Of a DNA stretch of 64,000 nt, positions 11,309-23,662 are shown in pieces; the first letter of the stretch is position 1, and every line of letters begins with the position of its first letter. The stretch spans positions 186,001 to 250,000 of the forward strand of contig NC_064653.1 of NCBI RefSeq assembly GCF_001723175.1. The letters run 5' to 3'. The DNA comes from Penicillium oxalicum (taxonomy: Eukaryota > Ascomycota > Eurotiomycetes > Eurotiales > Aspergillaceae). The notes beneath the pieces were generated by a model. That model searched no databases. It was not told the origin of the DNA and saw only the letters and a program-made list of their open reading frames with translations. The translations under genes were made by a program, and so were the position numbers.

Positions 11309-13176
11309 ATGGTTACCGTAAGCCACATCTCCATTCAGTTCACCCTGCAACCCCAGCCCCGAGACGAAAACTCCGATAGTGTGCGATTGCTAACCCATGA
11401 ACGAGCACAATTCAGTCAACCTCTCGTCTGTTGACAGCCATTTGTGCCCTGGCTGGCTCCGCCGCCGCAGTCACCCCACTCAAGGTCCAGGGCAAGGACT
11501 TTGTGAACTCCAAGACTGGCGACCGTTTCCAGATTCTTGGTGTCGAGTAAGATCATGTTCTTTTTCTTCTGCACTCTTCCGCCTCTTTTTTCATCTTTGC
11601 CCATCCTCTCAGTGGCCTCTAGAGGCGCCAACTTCTTTCCCCCCTTTTCTACCTGCGCACCCGTGCTGGAGGCCCACGAGGCTGTCGGATATGGTATGCA
11701 GATCATGACACTAACTTTCGCCACAGTTACCAGCCCGGTGGCTCCTCGGGTTTCAGCAAGGATAGCGATCCCTTGAGCGATGGTGATGTTTGCATGCGCG
11801 ATGCGGCCCTCATGCAGCGTCTTGGTGTAAGGCGCCCTCTCCCACCACCCATCGACTTCCTTAGAGTCTAGAATGAATAAGAAAAAAAAAACTAGACCCA
11901 TGACATCGACCAGGAAGATTGGCCCCGCTGATTGCTACTTTTCAAAACACAGATTAACACCATCCGTGTGTATAACCTGGAGCCCACTCTTGACCACAAC
12001 AAGTGCGCCTCCATCTTCAATGCGGCGGGTATCTATATGATCCTCGATGTGAACTCGCCCCTCACCAATGGCTACCTGGACCGCACCGCTCCCTGGACCA
12101 CCTACACCAATGACTACTACCACCAGGTCTTTGGTGTGATCGAGGCCTTCAAGGCCTTCGACAACACTCTGGGCTTCTTTGCTGGAAACGAAGTCATCAA
12201 CGAGGACGCCACTCGCTTGGCCCCTGCTTACGTGCGGGCCGTCATCCGTGACATGAAGGATTACATCGCCAAGCAGAGCGATCGTGCCATTCCCGTCGGC
12301 TACTCGGCAGCAGATGTCCGCGATATCCTGATGGACACATCCAACTACTTTGAATGCGAGATGAAGAACTCCACCAGCTCGCGCGCCGACTTCTTCGGGC
12401 TGAACTCCTACTCCTGGTGCGGTGATGCCTCGTACAAGTCCAGCGGGTTCGATGTTCTGACCCAGGACTTCTCCAACGCTACTCTGCCTGTCTTCTTCTC
12501 CGAGTATGGCTGCAACGAGGTGAAGCCTCGTATCTTTACCGAGGTGCAGGCTCTGTATGGCGAGGAAATGACCCAGGCATTCTCCGGCGGTCTGGTTTAC
12601 GAGTGGACCCAGGAAGAGAACGAGTACGGCCTGGTCAAGATTGACGATGACGGTAGCGTCACCACCCTGATCGACTTCGACAACCTGCAGAAGCAGTTCA
12701 ACAAGCTCGACATCAGCCGCATCACGACCAGCAATAGCACCCAGACAAGCGTCACCCCGCCCACTTGCGACCCGTCGCTGATCAGCAACTCCACCTTCTA
12801 CAACGCCTGGAATCTGCCCGAGGCTCCCTCCAAGGTGTCGGACTACATCAAAAACGGTCTGCCCAACAAGCCAGTGGGCGCTCTGGTTTCGGTCACCGGT
12901 GGCAAAATCCCCCAGAAGGTGGTGAATCACAACGGCAAGGAGATCAGCAACGTTGAGCTCAAGGTCCTCGCCAGCGACGCGGTCAATACTCCCTCCCCTT
13001 CCAACGACGATTCCTCCTCATCTTCTACCTCCGGTACCTCCACCGGCACCGCAATCGCTTCGTCGTCCTCGGGTGCATCAACCAAGACCAATGCCGCATC
13101 TTCCTTGAACGGTGCCCCGGCGGTCGCCCTCGGTGGTGTGAGCGGTTTCTTCATGCTGCTTGCCTCCCTTTTGTAA
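11309..13176 (+). CDS. GPI-anchored 1,3-beta-glucanosyltransferase (GH72, Gel/Gas family)
   Basis: Cell-surface enzyme that cleaves a beta-1,3-glucan chain and transfers the new reducing end onto another chain, elongating wall glucan. Exons 11309-11317 (only MVT), 11416-11546, 11727-11826 and 11953-13176 give 487 aa. The N-terminus is a signal peptide, with RLLTAICALAGSAAA as core. The GH72 domain runs from about residue 22 to 330. The acid/base Glu is near 160 in GFFAGNEVIN, and the nucleophile Glu is near 264 in FFSEYGCNE. After a Cys-containing linker comes a Ser/Thr-rich region (about 410-460) and a hydrophobic tail ending GGVSGFFMLLASLL, a GPI-attachment signal. No Cys-rich CBM43 (X8) module is seen, so it belongs to the shorter Gel1/Gel2-like subgroup. 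The 9-nt first coding exon is unusually small but gives a sensible signal peptide. Confidence 0.95.
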
Positions 13177-13860
13177 ATAATTGGCCTGTTTGCGTGACGT
13201 GTGACGTGTGATTTTGCGTTGCTGCTGCGCCGTACAAAGTCTTCACTCATCATTGGTGTTGGGTGATCAAATGAGATCTGGAACCCTACCTGCATTTCGA
13301 TTCTGTACAGACCCTTTTACATTGTTTTACATTGTTTATTATTCTCGCTTCCCCGCTCTTCCTCCCCTTTCTGAAATGAAGCGGCGTTGTGACACTGCTC
13401 TCTATGCCTGCGCCTCGTTCGTCTGGTGTTTCAACGGCCAAATACTCTTCTCTTCATCCAGCAGTCTTTCTACTCAAGGAATATGATTCCGTTCTTTTTC
13501 TTCTTGACACCGTACTTTTATTTAATCCACATTCAACAAACCGGTATACATCATTTCGTATGACTGGACCCTCTGAAGTTGTCCGACAGGTTGCCAAATA
13601 CCTCTCACTTTTCAATGCCAGCTTTATTAAGAAAAAGATTTTGCAGAAAGGCGCGTGGAGGCCACACAGAAAAGATCAGTTCTATTACGTTTGCATCGGT
13701 CCAAGCTAAGGAAGCTATTGCCCAGAGGCAGTCTCCCGTCACAAAGGAATGCACTATGAAGAGGTGTCATGGCAAAAACGCATCAATAGGGGGAGGACGT
13801 GAAATCAATCAGAAACCCAAAGGAAAAAAAAAACTCTCAAACAAAGGGTAAAAGTCCTAT
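13177..13860. other. Convergent 3' intergenic region, GH72 gene / F-box gene
   Basis: Both neighbouring genes end here. The sequence is AT- and pyrimidine-rich and consistent with two 3' UTRs. No gene is supported. Confidence 0.4.
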
Positions 13861-16800
13861 CTACCACGCTTGCGCTCTGCCCTTGCCTTTGCCGGAAGAC
13901 TGAGAAGAGGACAACGCCGCTGAAGACAGCTCTGGGAACTCCTCGAACTCATCACCGATCACTTCCCCAGCCACTTCGCTGCGACTCCTGTCCTCTGCAA
14001 GACTGAGCTGAATGGCGAACTCAAGATCATCCATCTCTTGCCTCCGACTTCCCTCCGGGCCGCTGCCGGAGCCAGGTGATGACTGGCGGGGTTTACGAGG
14101 GCTTTTCGCATACTTGATCGGGATTGAAGCGGTCGCGTCCTGGCTGGGATCAGAAACTTGGTCATCCAGCAAGCTCAACCGGATTGCTTCAGCCAGGTCC
14201 TCGTCCATGGTCTCCTCAACCGCGTCTTGATAAGGAGACGAGGAAGACGACACTTCTGCCTGACCGAAGGAGCTTGGGCCGACGACATCACTCATGGAGG
14301 CGCTCGTAGCAGAGCTTGCGATGGCAGTCTGAAGCTCTTGTTCCTGTCGAGCCGCATCTTCCTTGGCGGCGTGGGCCTCCTCGCTGAGAAGTTTTGCGTA
14401 GAGCAAAAGCTGCTCTTCATCCACGTCTGGGCCCAGCAAGTCAACTCCAAACCGGGCACTGAGATGAGCCCTTTCTTTTGCGTTCTCCACTTCTTGGCGT
14501 TTCAACTCCGAGCGCTCGTCCTCGATAAAGTCACGAATGGCGCCACGCCCACTGTTGTTGAAGCGCTGACCATCCGCCGTCCCGTTGCTACCGCGAAGAG
14601 ATCGACGAAGTCGACGTTTGCTAGCCTTGTACTGATCTGCACCGGTAGAGCTATAAGACCAATAGCGGAGATGGGTACCCAGGGAGACCATGCCTCGCAG
14701 GACAGTTGGATCTGGATCTAGGCAAATGGCACCAGTGGCAAAGTAATTGCCTCCCACACCTAACATTGACGGGTCTGCTTGAACTAGTCGTCGCCGAGCA
14801 CGAGAGGAGAATCGCGAATTGATGGTCCGGATTGGCCTGGTTGATGAGGCCAAGGGATCCCAGGCCTGCACCAAGCCATCATTGCCACCGTGTACGAGGT
14901 ACAAGGCAGTGAGCGCAATACATGAGACTTGTGGCGACTCGGTTTGGATGATCCGCAATGGCGCAACGGAGTTGGTGATATCTGAACTTTGCGCTGGCAG
15001 CGCACGGATATCCCATACGAATATTCCGCCCATGGCGGTACCCACTGCGAGATAGCGTGCACGTTGACCAGGTACTTCAAGACTCGAGTGTGGCTGTTCC
15101 ATGTGCGGAAGCATGGGTGAGGAAAGGGCCGAAGAGAATGAACTTCCTGACATGGCCAACAGAGGATCTTCCTGCGCAGTGACAGTCGCAAAAGAAGAAT
15201 TGTCCAAAGCCGTGGCAGTGATTTCAATTCCCTTTCGATTACCAAAGGTAAACTCCGACGTCCGCCATTCCGTGCTTATTTCGCGCTGTCGCTCGTTGAA
15301 TCGACCTGACGAGCGTGAGGGCGGGAAACTCTGTGTGGGCGTGGAAGATGAGGGGGTCGTGGGTCCACCAAAAATTGATCGCGGTGCTGGACTTTGAGGC
15401 CCCGAGGACACCCCCTGCGTGAATGGTAAGGGAGCAAAATCGGTTTTAGAGGCAACCCGAACGTACCGTCGGACCGACGCTTTCTCATCGTCGCCGTTGC
15501 CTCGGGCGATGATAAGCGCAGACTCACCGTGACCTCGTCCATCGTCACCCGCAAAGTCGACATGAAGATCACGACGCATGTTCCAATTCTCGCATACCTT
15601 GCGGAAGTGCTTCGGGCGATAGGCGAGGAATTTCTCTATCTCCTTGGTCTCCGCGGCAACTTGGTTCTCATCAAGTTGCATGGAATCAGACGAGGAGCGC
15701 GGACTGTAGCTCCCGTCAACCGGATCGTGACTGAAGGGGTCTGGCCGAGCAATTCGACGGCTTATCTCTATCAACTCCCAACGTACGCTTCTGCCCGTTT
15801 TCCAAGCGAGTTCCTCGTGTTGCTCCGCACTCAACTTGGCAGTAGGTGGCATTTCAGGGGATTTTGGAAGATCGGTCAAATAGAAAACTTCACCGAGGGC
15901 GTTGAGCACAACCGCCCATGTACGTCGCTGGGCATGCCGCCGACTCGAGTAATCATTGTCGACATTAATGCTAATGATGGGTACGCCGGGGCTGATAACC
16001 CATTTGGCAGTCACCTGTCCCCTATCGTACCGCTTGTCGTAGGAGGGGTGAGGGCCCATGGCATATGCCGTCAGAATACCGGAGGAGGAGCCAGTCATCA
16101 TGGCAATCAGACCGTTTGTCGCTTTCAATATGGATGCCGACTTTGCAATCCAGACAGAACAAATGGCATGAGTGATCATATTCGTAGCGGGAATACCCAA
16201 CTTTGGTTGGGGAACAAGTTCTGATGGACCGAGAAAGCGACCACGTTGCTCCGAGCTTGAAATAAAGTAGCTGCGACCTTGCGGACAGCCTTCACCGTAA
16301 ATCATTCCGTAAGGCTGGCTGACATCCATGGAGTTGGGTACGCCCACCAGCTCGCCTGGCCCAAGGCCATAAGGCACGTCGCCTGGGAAACTGTCGGCAA
16401 AGTGACGAAATACTCGGGTATCAGAAATGCCCCAAGTGGTCACTTTCACGGCGGATGGATCACTGGCAGAGGCGAGTCCCTGCTCGGAAGCGCCATGGAT
16501 AAAATTGGGCTCCGTGGACGTGCCGTTAAACGTGCCATGAATATGACTCACCGGAAACACGAGCTGTGAAGGATATGTTGCGATAGCACTACCGTTGCGA
16601 GAGCTCGCCGAGCGCACCACACCTTGTCGTTTTGCAGGTTGAAATTGTGCTGGCTTGCCCCGGGATAGAGATCGCATCAGACGGGTACGAAGAATATACT
16701 CGCTCCGCCACGATGCCAGTGCGGTCAATCGAGCAAAATATCGTCTGTCCGAAATCAAATCCTCCGGATTACTCGTGTTCGAGCGCCCATTCTGAATCGT

Positions 16801-17354
16801 TTGAGGACCCGGGAAGAACCGGGAAAAGGCAATTCTCCATGCATGAGGAGTAGTCACCAATGCATGAAAACGCCGAGACACAAGCGTTATTGCGGAAAGA
16901 GATTGCGGTGGCAAATGCGACAGGATGTGAGTGAGCACCTCTGCAAGAGCGAGGGGAAGTTAGTCTGAGGGTTCTACTTAGTTGAGAAATGCATCCTATC
17001 GAACGTACCATTTGGTAGAGTCTCTAACGGTAGCTTCGAAGATCGGTTGAAAGATGAGTCGTGGAATACCGAGCTGTCACCATCCTTGCCAGGCGTTGCG
17101 ATGCTTTCGTAATCGCTCACTCGCTGGGCAGGTGATGAAGGCGGAATGTGCACTTCATCTTTCAGGAACGCGTCACCAGACTCTTGTGTTGCAGAGTCTG
17201 CCGTGAGGCAGCCCCCGCTCTCTCTTGGCAGGAGAGCATCGGGGGCTGCGACAGCATCATCGAGGTCATTTCCATGTTGGATGGGTTGAACACTGGCTTT
17301 GGGTGGGTCGATAGGAGGTGTATGTTGAGATACGGCACGAGACTCTGATTGCAT
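13861..17354 (-). CDS. F-box / WD-repeat protein with C-terminal ubiquitin-interacting motifs (Ufo1-like)
   Basis: Predicted substrate receptor of an SCF ubiquitin ligase. Exons 17354-17009 and 16940-13861, with a 68-nt intron, give 1141 aa. The N-terminal 105 residues are disordered. The F-box (about 108-155) is split by the intron and rejoined as LPLETLPNEVLTHILSHLPP, followed by SLSAITLVSRRFHALV. A middle region with WD-like repeats includes GGIFVWDIRA and NDGLVQAWDPL, separated by Ser/Pro-rich inserts. An alpha-helical charged segment follows (about 900-960). Two ubiquitin-interacting motifs lie near the C-terminus: EDLAEAIRLSLLDD near 1028-1043 and DDLEFAIQLSLAED near 1085-1100. This order (F-box, WD, UIMs) matches yeast Ufo1. 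Orthology is likely but not proven, and the substrate is unknown. It is divergent from MRE11. Confidence 0.85.
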
Positions 17355-18279
17355 ATAAAGATCTGGAAGGTGGTTGAGGTGAGACGAAGCGACTGAGCCA
17401 GCAATGGTCCTGGGTCAGTCGAGGCAGTTGAATTCAAACAGGCAGATAGCAAGGTCACGGAATGGGAATGCGTTGGAGGAGGGAAGAGGAAAGCGGCACG
17501 GCCGCGGGAGAAAGGTGGGGAGGGGCGGCAACGCGCAGTGGCTAACCGCCTTGAAAGGTTTTATCGATGACTCGTAAGTTATCGGGTGGATCGTGTTGAG
17601 TTTCGCCTTTCTGGCATTTGCTGACAGCGTCACATAAAGATGCTATAATTTTGCGTTTGGGATATCTACCCATCGGTACTTGCATATTTAGAAAGCTATC
17701 CATCACTCAAAAGATTTTCTTCCAAGTCACTCATCTTCACGGCATCGAATCTTCCTCGTGGTCTCTATAAGTACTATGACTGTATGACACTGCGGATCTC
17801 TCATCTTGCTGGTCCCGATCCGATCCAGGTCCACTGCAGTGCGGCCGGGCATGTGATGACATAATGGTGCGTGTCGGTCGATTTCCGTCAAACCCAACGG
17901 GAGAAATACTCCCACCGCCTGCCATCTTGAGTAATATGGGTTTTCCGTCTGCTGCGCGTCTTGTAAGCACGTGATAACGCGCCGGTGCCTGGCCTGCGCG
18001 TGCCTCCAGCTGTCGGTGTCATTTGCTAGCCATGACGACCTGCAACTGGATATTCATTTTGCTGGTACCTCGTTCACCACAGAGGGTGTCCCCGTCTTGA
18101 TATATCCTCTGTCATTTGACAGCAGTCCAGTTACCATTACTGAGCCGCTCCTTACTAGATAGTCCCTTGAAGTCAACATCTGGATGAGTAAGCATACGAT
18201 TGGACACGGGACCTCAGCAGCTTCCAGCCGTGCCCAGGTGATACTCCAGACCGCGGGGGTATGCACATACTGAAGCATC
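17355..18279. promoter_or_regulatory. Divergent intergenic region, F-box gene / MRE11
   Basis: About 0.9 kb between two divergent genes. It should contain both promoters and the 5' UTR of MRE11. Another possible tiny first exon for MRE11 (ATGA at 18184-18187 followed by a good GTAAGC donor) lies here. No separate gene is seen. Confidence 0.4.
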
Positions 18280-20736
18280 ATGTTGACCAGCGGTCAGTGA
18301 TCGACCCCCGAAATATTTTTGATCCCTCATCTGCGACTCTATTTCAAGGTCCATCTCGCAAAAATCTGACCTGTTTGATTTCCAGCCGAGACTATCCGTA
18401 TACTCGTGTCCACCGATAATCATGTCGGATATAACGAACGGGATCCCATTCGCGGGGATGACAGCTGGAGAAGCTTCCATGAGGTGATGTGCCTGGCCAA
18501 AGAACGGGACGTCGACATGGTCTTGCTTGCGGGAGACTTGTTCCATGAGAACAAGCCGTCCCGTAAGTCAATGTATCAAGTGATGCGCTCCATTAGGATG
18601 AACTGCTTTGGCGACAAACCTTGCGAGCTGGAAATGCTGAGTGATGCAAGTGAGACTTTCCAGGGTGCCTTCAACCATGTCAACTATGAGGACCTGGATA
18701 TGAACGTTGCCATTCCCATTTTCTCAATCCATGGCAACCACGATGATCCCTCCGGTGAAGGTCATCTGGCTGCATTGGATCTTCTACAGGTTTCCGGATT
18801 GCTGAACTACTACGGACGAACTCCCGAGTCAGACAATATTGAAATCAAGCCCGTTCTGCTTCAAAAGGGACGCACAAAGCTAGCTCTCTATGGAATGAGC
18901 AATGTGCGAGATGAGCGCTTGTTCCGCACTTTTCGAGATGGCAAGGTCAAATTTTTCCAGCCATCGGTGCAGAAGAGCGACTGGTTCAATTTGATGTCTG
19001 TGCATCAGAATCATCACGCGTATACCGAGACTGGATACTTGCCCGAGAACTTCCTTCCAGATTTTTTGGACTTGGTCGTCTGGGGTCATGAGCACGAGTG
19101 TCTGATTGACCCGAGGCTTAACCCAGAGACCAAGTTTCACGTCATGCAGCCGGGTTCTTCAGTGGCAACCTCTCTGGTTCCGGGAGAGGCTGTGACAAAG
19201 CAAGTGGCCATTGTCAGCATCACTGGTCGGGATTTTAAGTGTGAGCCGATTCGGTTAAAATCTGTTCGTCCTTTCGTCATGCGGGAGATAGTTCTGTCGG
19301 AAGAAAAGGAGGGTCGGAGACTGGCCAGAAAAGAAGGTAATCGAACGGAAGTAACCCGCTACCTCATGTCTGTTGTCGAGGAGTTGATCGAAGAAGCCAA
19401 TGCGGAGTGGCGATCAACTCACGATATCGATAACGAAGATGGAGATTATAACGATGACGAGGATCCTCCTCAGCCGCCACTCCCTCTTGTACGCCTTCGT
19501 GTCGAGATATCGACTCCGGATGGCGGGAGCTTCGAATGTGAAAACCCACAGCGATTTTCGAACCGTTTCGTGGGAAAGGTTGCTAATGTCAATGATGTGG
19601 TGCAATTTCACCGCAAGAAGAAAAATACTTCAACGACACGTAAAACGGACACTTCGCTCGAGGATGCCACTGCATCCCGGTTGGCCGCCCTAGACACAGT
19701 CAAAGTGGAACAGTTGGTCCGAGAATATCTGGCCTCGCAATCACTCAGTATACTCCCGCAGAATTCTTTCGGGGACGCGGTGGCTCAATTCATCGACAAA
19801 GATGACAAGCATGCGATGGAAATGTTCGTCAACGAATCTCTAGAAGGCCAGGTCAAACACCTGATGAGCCTGGATCGAGATGAAGACGATGCGGACGATG
19901 AAGAAAGAGCCCATGGCTCGCTTGTGTCTGCCATGGAAAAATATCGAACACAAATGGAGGACATGTTCAACAAGGGCGTCAAAAAACGGTCTAGGGGCAA
20001 GAAACGCTTCAAGCCCAAACCAGATGGATGGGACACTGAGTTTGATGGCGAGTGGGAAGATCAACCTGGCGCCCTGATTCATTCCGATAATGAAGGTGGA
20101 GATCCCGCAGAAGAGGAAGCAGGAGAGGATGGCACCACACCGGCACGACGAGTTGCAACGACAACTACTGCGACAACGACCGTGTCCACACGGGGCCGTG
20201 GTAGGGGAAGAGGGGCCCGAAGCTCTGTCTCTACGTCACGAACCACAACTAGCAAGGCAGCTACTGCTAAGGGCAGGGGTCGGGCCAAGAAAGACCTCTC
20301 TGATGTCGACCCGGACGATGTTATCATGCTCGACGATGAGGAAGTCCACGAGCCCAACGCGCATAGCGCTTCCGGGGAGGATGACGACTCGCAAGCTCTA
20401 TTCGTGAAGCAACCTCGAACGGCGGCCACGGCGCCACGTGGACGCAGGGCCAATGCTTCGACAGCCACCCGGGGTCGCGGAGGTCGGGCAGCCGCCTCGC
20501 CTGCTCCATCATCAGGCACTGTGGGGGGGACAGCTACAAGAAGAGGAGCTTCGAGAGGTGGAAAATCGACACAAACCATTTTGGACTTTGCCGGCTCCCA
20601 GGCAAGCTCTGAGCGTCCATCAAGGGCGGCTCGATCAACTCGCAATATGAGCATGCTCAGTGATGGTGTTGACGACGACGACGATGATGACGCATTTGAG
20701 CCTATGTCAACTTCGACGTCTCGTAAGCGGCGGTGA
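18280..20736 (+). CDS. MRE11: Double-strand break repair nuclease Mre11
   Basis: Mn-dependent exo/endonuclease of the Mre11-Rad50-Nbs1 complex, which senses and processes DNA breaks in the nucleus. The main exon is 18386-20736. Its frame has no ATG before the first catalytic motif and has a stop at 18376-18378, so the start must be spliced in. The preferred first exon is 18280-18292, with donor GTCAGT and a 93-nt intron, giving MLTSAETIRILV and 787 aa. The phosphoesterase motifs are all present: DNH (D15, H17), AGDLFHEN (D55), GNHDD (N122, H123), VHQNHH and WGHEHE. The capping and Rad50-binding region follows, then an acidic, GAR-type tail (RGRGRGRGAR) with poly-Asp and a basic C-terminus, as is usual for eukaryotic Mre11. 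Gene identity is certain; only the first exon is uncertain. Confidence 0.93.
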
Positions 20737-21624
20737 GATCCAATCACTTCCTCTATGGTCCAGCTCTTAATCATGCCATTTTAACATACAAAATTCTATG
20801 TAACTTAAGCGTTGTTCACCATCAGTCTCTTTTCGCACGTCTCATCAGAATAATTGCCCGCACAGCCCAAAATTCAAACCACGATTTAGACTATCAAGCA
20901 TTGACAATTTTCATTACACTGGGGAATTCCAAACGAGAAATCGACGGCTTTTGATGAATAGTAGGAAGCTGAAACACTACTATTACTAGTTTGCCTCCTA
21001 GGCTGGCGAGTCACCTATTATTTTGTTTTCGTCGGCAAACGACCTCGGATGTGCGGATGGGCCCTTGATTGCCATGCCCATTCTTAGTAATTCCAACAAC
21101 CAGACAGGGATAGGGAAGGTTGTCCCTGAATCGTCATTGTAGCCTATTTTCGTTGAGGAGCATAGCTACCTTCCAGTACGAAGAGCCCAGCCACCTGATA
21201 ACGGATGTCTGTCTGGCCAGACATACGCTCATGGATGAGGCGAGCATAAACATACCTGATCGATACCTAACTGGAAGCGTGGGAGTGGTGTTGTGACCCC
21301 ACGACATAATGATTGGATAGCAGGGTATAAGGCGGCCTATTATTCAAAGCCTGAACGTTGCAAAGGAATTCTCATCGTGCCAGATTCTCGCCCAAGCTCC
21401 AGTCTGGACTCAAAAGTACGATACAGTACATATGATGCGACCCCGCAATTTGTGAGTTGTCCAACCGAGCTGCCTCGGCCTTCACCGTCTTTCCTCATGA
21501 GCTCTCCGGGCACGCTCGCTTGCTTGATGTTATCAAAACAGTGAAAACGGAGATGGTTCAAGCTCAACTCGCGGGTATCGTACCCGTAAAGCTCACACCT
21601 TGACTGACTCGCTTGAACCTCCAA
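20737..21624. other. Intergenic region, MRE11 3' flank / promoter of AtuA-like gene
   Basis: About 0.89 kb without a supported gene. It contains a perfect 8-bp inverted repeat, AATAGTAG at 20957-20964 and CTACTATT at 20977-20984 with a 12-nt spacer, which may simply be a 3' UTR hairpin. Confidence 0.4.
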
Positions 21625-23662
21625 ATGAATCCCATGGGTCGGCCTATTCGCATCGCAGGTAGGTTACTCGCAATCCGGAGCTACATGAAAGCCTCGTCGC
21701 TGAAGCTCACTATTATGATCCAGGCGCTTCGGGCTCTGCCTCGGATCGCCGCCATGCCATCAGCGATTTTGCGAGGCACTATCCCACAGATCCTGTCGAT
21801 GTGATCGTCGCAGACTTTATGAGTGAATTCAACATGGCCACCGCTGCTGGACGGCGAGTAGACAGTCAAACAAGTACTCCCTCGGTCAGAACTCTACCGG
21901 CCTATGAGATTTCATTCCTGCAGGCGTTAGAGCCTGCCCTGGATGACTTGGCAAAGTATGGGATCAAATTAGCCGTGAATGCTGGAGTCACCGACACCAA
22001 GGGTCTCCATAACGCTGTCTTGAAGATGGTGGAAGCAAAGAGATTGGATCTCAAGGTGAGCGGGACTCCTGGCGCGCCACATCAATATTCTACCTTTATT
22101 CGAGTGCATTTCTTTGACCATTGAAGATGATCTAGATTGCATTGGTCTGTGGTGACGAGGTACTGCCAGCCGTCCGAAGCGCGTTGGTGCAGGGAAAGTC
22201 GGAATTTCGCAACGTCTACACTGGGGAAAGGCTTATCGACTGGCCCTTTGAGCCAATATACGCGCAATGCTATTTAGGCGGCCTGGGAATTGCGGCGGCC
22301 TTCACGGAAGGGGCAGACATTGTGCTTTGCGGCCGAGTCTCTGATGCATCCCCCGTCATTGGTGCCGCATATTGGTATCATGGCTGGCAGCGCCATGAAC
22401 TCGACCGACTGGCCAATGCACTCGTTGCGGGCCACTTGATTGAATGTAGCAACTATGTGTGTGGGGGAAATTTCACTGGATTCAAGGACTTGGAGCACAG
22501 CAATGCTAGTTGGGCCGACATTGGTTATCCCATTGCCGAGATATCTGCAGAGGGTGATGTGATCATCACCAAACAGGCTCATGCTCTCGGGGGTGCAGTG
22601 ACGGTTGAAACCTGCACATCACAGCTCGTGTACGAAATTCAAGGCCCCTGGTACTTCAACTCTGACGTGACCGCCATTTTGGATGGGATTTTCTTTGAGC
22701 ATCGAGGTGTCAACCGGGTGGCTGTCCACGGAGTTCAATCGGGTCCTCCACCCCCAACGACGAAAGTCGGCATCACCGCACGCGGCGGATATCAGGCGGA
22801 GGTGTGGTGGTTCTTGACGGGATTGGATATTGAGGCCAAAGCACGCATGCTGGAGGCCCAGGTTCGCCATCTGCTCGCTCCATCCGCCAAACGGTTCACT
22901 TCTCTTCAATTCGATCTTTTGGGTTCCCCTTTGCCAGATGCGCCAGACCAAAATCGCGCTACGGTACCTCTTCGAATTGTGGCGCAAGCCAGAGAGGTAG
23001 AAGACCTCGCGCCTTCGCGATTTCTCAAGCCTATTACCAACAACATCATGCAAAGTTACCCTGGAGCTACCTTTCATCTGGATATGCGCCAGGGGCTCCC
23101 GCGCGCAATCTTTGAATACTACGTCACCTTGCTGCCTCAGACCGTCATTCAACATCGTGTGCATCTTCCGTGGAAATCCACGGCTGAAAGACAAGTCCTC
23201 GACGTGTCTCCTCCGCCGATTACCAAGAAATATCCAACTCAGCAGCCTACACAAGCAGTCACGGAACATGACGAGCCGGTCGATCTGGTGAATGATTTCG
23301 GTCCAACTGTGCGTGGTCCATTGGGATGGATCGTTCATGGCCGCTCTGGAGACAAGGGATCTGATGCGAACTGCGGGTTCTGGGTCCGACGCCGAGACGA
23401 GTATCTCTGGCTGCGGTCGTTACTCTCCGTCGACATGGCGCGTCAACTCCTAGGACCCTCCGACCCTCGGCAGCCCGGTATCGAAATCGACCGGTTCGAG
23501 CTACCGGGTCTTCACGCCGTCCACTTTCTGTTCAAAAATCACCTCGATCGCGGAGTTGGTGCTACCATGACGGTAGATTTCTTAGGGAAGAATGTCGCCG
23601 AATATCTGCGGAGTCGACACGTCGATCTTCCTTTGCGGTTCCTCCACCGCGGTAAATTATAG
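21625..23662 (+). CDS. AtuA-like protein (DUF1446, acyclic terpene utilisation family)
   Basis: Exons 21625-21658, 21724-22055 and 22136-23662 (introns of 65 and 80 nt) join to 630 aa. The N-terminal half is the DUF1446/AtuA domain: it starts GRPIRIAGASGSASDRR across the first splice junction and continues with DVIVADFMSEFNMA, KLAVNAGVTDTKGL and CGRVSDASPVIGAA. The C-terminal part (about 520-625) is the small AtuA-like ferredoxin-fold domain, visible as WIVHGRSGDKGSDANCGFWV and LDRGVGATMTVDFLGKNV. Bacterial AtuA is encoded with carboxylase genes for citronellol degradation, but its own biochemical role is unclear. Fungal homologues usually stand alone, as here, with no carboxylase or CoA-lyase neighbour. 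Domain assignment is firm; function is unknown. Confidence 0.88.

Noticed and set aside
11935..12930. Open frame of 331 codons antisense to the GH72 gene
   Set aside because: Shadow frame produced by codon bias of the glucanosyltransferase exon; no recognisable domain.
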